This document shows, in pieces, positions 5,811 to 7,183 of a stretch of DNA of 7,183 nucleotides. How positions within the stretch are numbered: the stretch's first letter is position 1; each line of letters opens with the position of its first letter. Below the pieces are notes generated by a model, which made no database searches, was not told the DNA's origin, and was given only the letters and a program-made list of their open reading frames with translations. Both the position numbers and the translations under genes were made by a program. Source of the stretch: Pseudomonadota bacterium (GTDB taxonomy: Bacteria; Pseudomonadota; Alphaproteobacteria; Parvibaculales; Parvibaculaceae); contig JAJXZC010000054.1 in NCBI GenBank assembly GCA_021780275.1, positions 1 to 7,183 on the forward strand, in the 5' to 3' direction.

Positions 5811-5858
5811 ATGCTCCCCTTCATCCCCCATTTGCCCAATCATGAGCCCGCTCCATGA
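5811..5858 (+). CDS. 15-residue upstream ORF coupled to the phosphodiesterase gene (candidate)
   Basis: A short frame reads MLPFIPHLPNHEPAP, with five prolines in 15 residues. Its ATG is preceded by TGGAG at a good 5-base spacing. Its TGA overlaps the ATG of the phosphodiesterase gene as ATGA, the usual arrangement for re-initiation. The downstream gene has no convincing Shine-Dalgarno sequence of its own, so translation of this ORF could deliver ribosomes to it. Proline clusters can slow ribosomes, so a regulatory role is conceivable but unproven. It could be chance. Confidence 0.35.
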   Translation: MLPFIPHLPNHEPAP

Positions 5859-6808
5859 CAAAACCGCTTCAGATCGCCCATCGCGGCGGCTCCGGCCTTT
5901 GGCCTGAAAACACGATGGAAGCCTTCGAGCGCGCCATCGAGGCAGGCGCTGATGGGATCGAACTCGACGTGCATCTGAGCCGCGACGGCATTCTCGTCGT
6001 CCACCACGACGAGAGCCTGAAGCCCGCCATCGCGCGTGGGACAGACGGGAAATGGCTGGACCGCCCGACGCCGCTCATCAAGGAACTCAGCTTCGCCGAG
6101 TTGCAGACCTATGACGTGGGGCGTCTGCGCCCCGGCTCGCGCTACGGCGCGCGTTATCCGGAACAGACCTCCTTCGATGGGGCGCGCATCCCGAAGCTCG
6201 AGGATGTCTACGACCTCGTGAAACGCCGTGCGAAGCCCGGCTTCCGGCTCTATGTGGAGCTCAAGACGGCGCTTCTCGACCTCACCCAGTCGGCGGCGCC
6301 CGCGCCGCTGGCGGAAGCCGCTGTCGCGCTTGCCCGCGGCAAGGGCATGGCCGAGCAAACCACCTTCGTCTCTTTCGACTGGCGCGCGCTCGCCCATGCC
6401 AAGGCCATCGCGCCCGAGATCGGCAATGCCTTCACGACATCTCCCTTCTTCCAGATCGACCCCGCCGACGCTTCGGCCTCGCGGGATGCAGCAGGTTCTG
6501 AAGATGCGGCGATGCGCAAAGCCTCCGCGGAAGGCGCCGATTTCTTCGCAGGCTTCGACTGGCGGGCCCAGCAGGGCGCGGGCTTTGCCGAGAGGCTTCT
6601 CAAGGCCATCGCCGCCGGGCCGGCCAATGGCTGGTTCGCATGGTATGGCGACGTAACGGCGGAAACGGCAGCGCTCGCGAAATCGCTGGGCCTCGAGGTT
6701 TCATGCTGGACGGTGGACGCGGCAGACGACATGCGCCGCCTCGCCGATGTCGGCATAGACGGGATCCTCACCGACAGGCCGGACGTGCTCAAGGCGACGC
6801 TCGGCTGA
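5855..6808 (+). CDS. Glycerophosphodiester phosphodiesterase (GDPD family, UgpQ-like)
   Basis: Metal-dependent enzyme that hydrolyses glycerophosphodiesters such as glycerophosphocholine to glycerol 3-phosphate and an alcohol, used in recycling of phospholipid head groups. The 317-residue TIM barrel carries the family hallmarks: HRGG at 9-12 (catalytic His 9), PENT at 17-20, the metal ligands in GIELDVH (Glu 36, Asp 38), the second catalytic His in VHHD at 49-52, ELK at 135-137, and the closing GIDGILTDRPD near the C-terminus. There is no signal peptide, so the enzyme is cytosolic. It is longer than E. coli UgpQ (about 250 residues), with extra sequence around 85-115 and 205-240. No Shine-Dalgarno sequence is evident; the ATG overlaps the stop of a 15-codon ORF. 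No ugp transporter genes are in view, so import of its substrate is unexplained here. It converges on infC. Confidence 0.93.
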   Translation: MTKPLQIAHRGGSGLWPENTMEAFERAIEAGADGIELDVHLSRDGILVVHHDESLKPAIARGTDGKWLDRPTPLIKELSFAELQTYDVGRLRPGSRYGARYPEQTSFDGARIPKLEDVYDLVKRRAKPGFRLYVELKTALLDLTQSAAPAPLAEAAVALARGKGMAEQTTFVSFDWRALAHAKAIAPEIGNAFTTSPFFQIDPADASASRDAAGSEDAAMRKASAEGADFFAGFDWRAQQGAGFAERLLKAIAAGPANGWFAWYGDVTAETAALAKSLGLEVSCWTVDAADDMRRLADVGIDGILTDRPDVLKATLG

Positions 6809-6830
6809 GGCAGGAGCCGGGCTGGAAGCG

Positions 6831-6867
6831 CAAAAAGAAGGGCCCGGCGCCTCGCGGCGTCGAGCCC
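6831..6867 (-). terminator. Intrinsic terminator of infC
   Basis: On the minus strand, 30 bases after the infC stop, a 12-position stem (GGGC, TCGA, CGCC against GGCG, CCGG, GCCC) has one G-U pair and one A-C mismatch. It closes with a GCGA tetraloop of the GNRA type at 6852-6855, and TTCTTTTTGC follows at once (6839-6830). Stem, stable loop and U tract together make a textbook rho-independent terminator. It shows that infC ends its transcript here and does not run into rpmI. On the plus strand no U tract follows, so it is less likely to stop the phosphodiesterase transcript. Confidence 0.85.
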
Positions 6868-6897
6868 ATCCTCGTCCCGATCAGGGTTGCGGCTGCC

Positions 6898-7183
6898 TTA
6901 CTTCGGCGCCAGCACCATGACCATCTGGCGGCCTTCGAGGCGCGGATGCGCCTCGACCTTGGCAATCTCTTCGACCTGATCCCTGACGCGAATGAGAAGC
7001 TGCATACCGAGCTCCTGATGCGCCATTTCGCGGCCACGGAAGCGAAGCGTGACCTTGACCTTGTCACCCTCGTCGAAGAAGCGAAGCATGCTCTTCATCT
7101 TCACGTCATAGTCATGCGTGTCGATGTTCGGGCGCATCTTGATTTCCTTGACCTCGACGGTCTTCTGCTTCTTGCGCGCCTCG
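6898..7183 (-). CDS. infC: Translation initiation factor IF-3, C-terminal part (5' end outside window)
   Basis: IF3 binds the 30S subunit, prevents premature joining of 50S, and checks start-codon and initiator-tRNA pairing. The window holds the last 94 residues of a protein usually about 175 long. It opens in the basic linker ([19 protein letters not shown]), then the C-terminal domain with [21 protein letters not shown] as two adjoining elements, [18 protein letters not shown], and the last strand MVMVLAPK before TAA. The ATG at 7137 is an internal methionine and not the start. The gene would normally be followed by rpmI and rplT; here a terminator and unrelated genes follow. Confidence 0.96.
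   Translation of the reverse strand, partial: EARKKQKTVEVKEIKMRPNIDTHDYDVKMKSMLRFFDEGDKVKVTLRFRGREMAHQELGMQLLIRVRDQVEEIAKVEAHPRLEGRQMVMVLAPK

Noticed and set aside
5604..5858. An 84-codon plus-strand frame starting at 5604
   Set aside because: Its upstream part is antisense to the 81-residue gene and runs through the AT-rich promoter region. Only the last 15 codons, with their own ATG and ribosome binding site, are worth keeping.
5840..6792. Two open frames on the minus strand opposite gdpD (5840-6397 and 6250-6792)
   Set aside because: They mirror the GDPD coding frame and show no family motif or start signal.
1..7183. A mobile element or defence island explaining the split of infC from rpmI
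   Set aside because: No transposase, integrase, tRNA, terminal inverted repeats or target duplication is visible, and the intervening genes have codon use like the neighbours.

Overview
The window comes from a GC-rich alphaproteobacterium. The evidence is the PheS, L20, L35 and IF3 sequences, the codon use with its strong preference for G or C in third positions, and the order rpmI-rplT-pheS. A Rhizobiales or Parvibaculum-like source is plausible, but the window alone cannot fix the genus. It holds nine genes, two of them cut by the window edges: seven complete genes, the 5' part of pheS, and the 3' part of infC. All but amn and the glycerophosphodiesterase gene lie on the minus strand.

Left part (1-2025): a translation block on the minus strand, read right to left as rpmI (L35), rplT (L20), pheS (Phe-tRNA synthetase alpha chain, running off the left edge). 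A good sigma70-type promoter and a nested stem-loop leader precede rpmI, so this block can be transcribed and regulated alone. The 175-bp rplT-pheS gap holds a strong hairpin but no phenylalanine-rich leader peptide.

Middle part (2026-5854): amn (AMP nucleosidase, plus strand) diverges from rpmI and converges on a small Tyr/Gly/Pro-rich lipoprotein gene. Upstream of that gene, also on the minus strand, are a luciferase-like (LLM) flavin monooxygenase and an 81-residue protein of unknown function. The monooxygenase gene has a perfect 8-bp inverted repeat that pairs its Shine-Dalgarno sequence with an upstream segment. The 81-residue gene is preceded by the most AT-rich stretch in the window, which serves as the control region between it and the plus-strand phosphodiesterase gene.

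Right part (5855-7183): a cytosolic glycerophosphodiester phosphodiesterase (plus strand), possibly translated by coupling to a 15-codon upstream ORF. It converges on the 3' end of infC (minus strand). A textbook intrinsic terminator with a GNRA loop and a U tract ends infC.

Taken together, infC, rpmI and rplT, which form one operon in many bacteria, are here divided by about 5 kb of unrelated genes. Each half has its own terminator or promoter. I see no mobile element, CRISPR array, rRNA or tRNA, and no obvious new multi-gene system. The interesting signals are regulatory: the rpmI leader, the Shine-Dalgarno-masking repeat, and the gdpD leader ORF.
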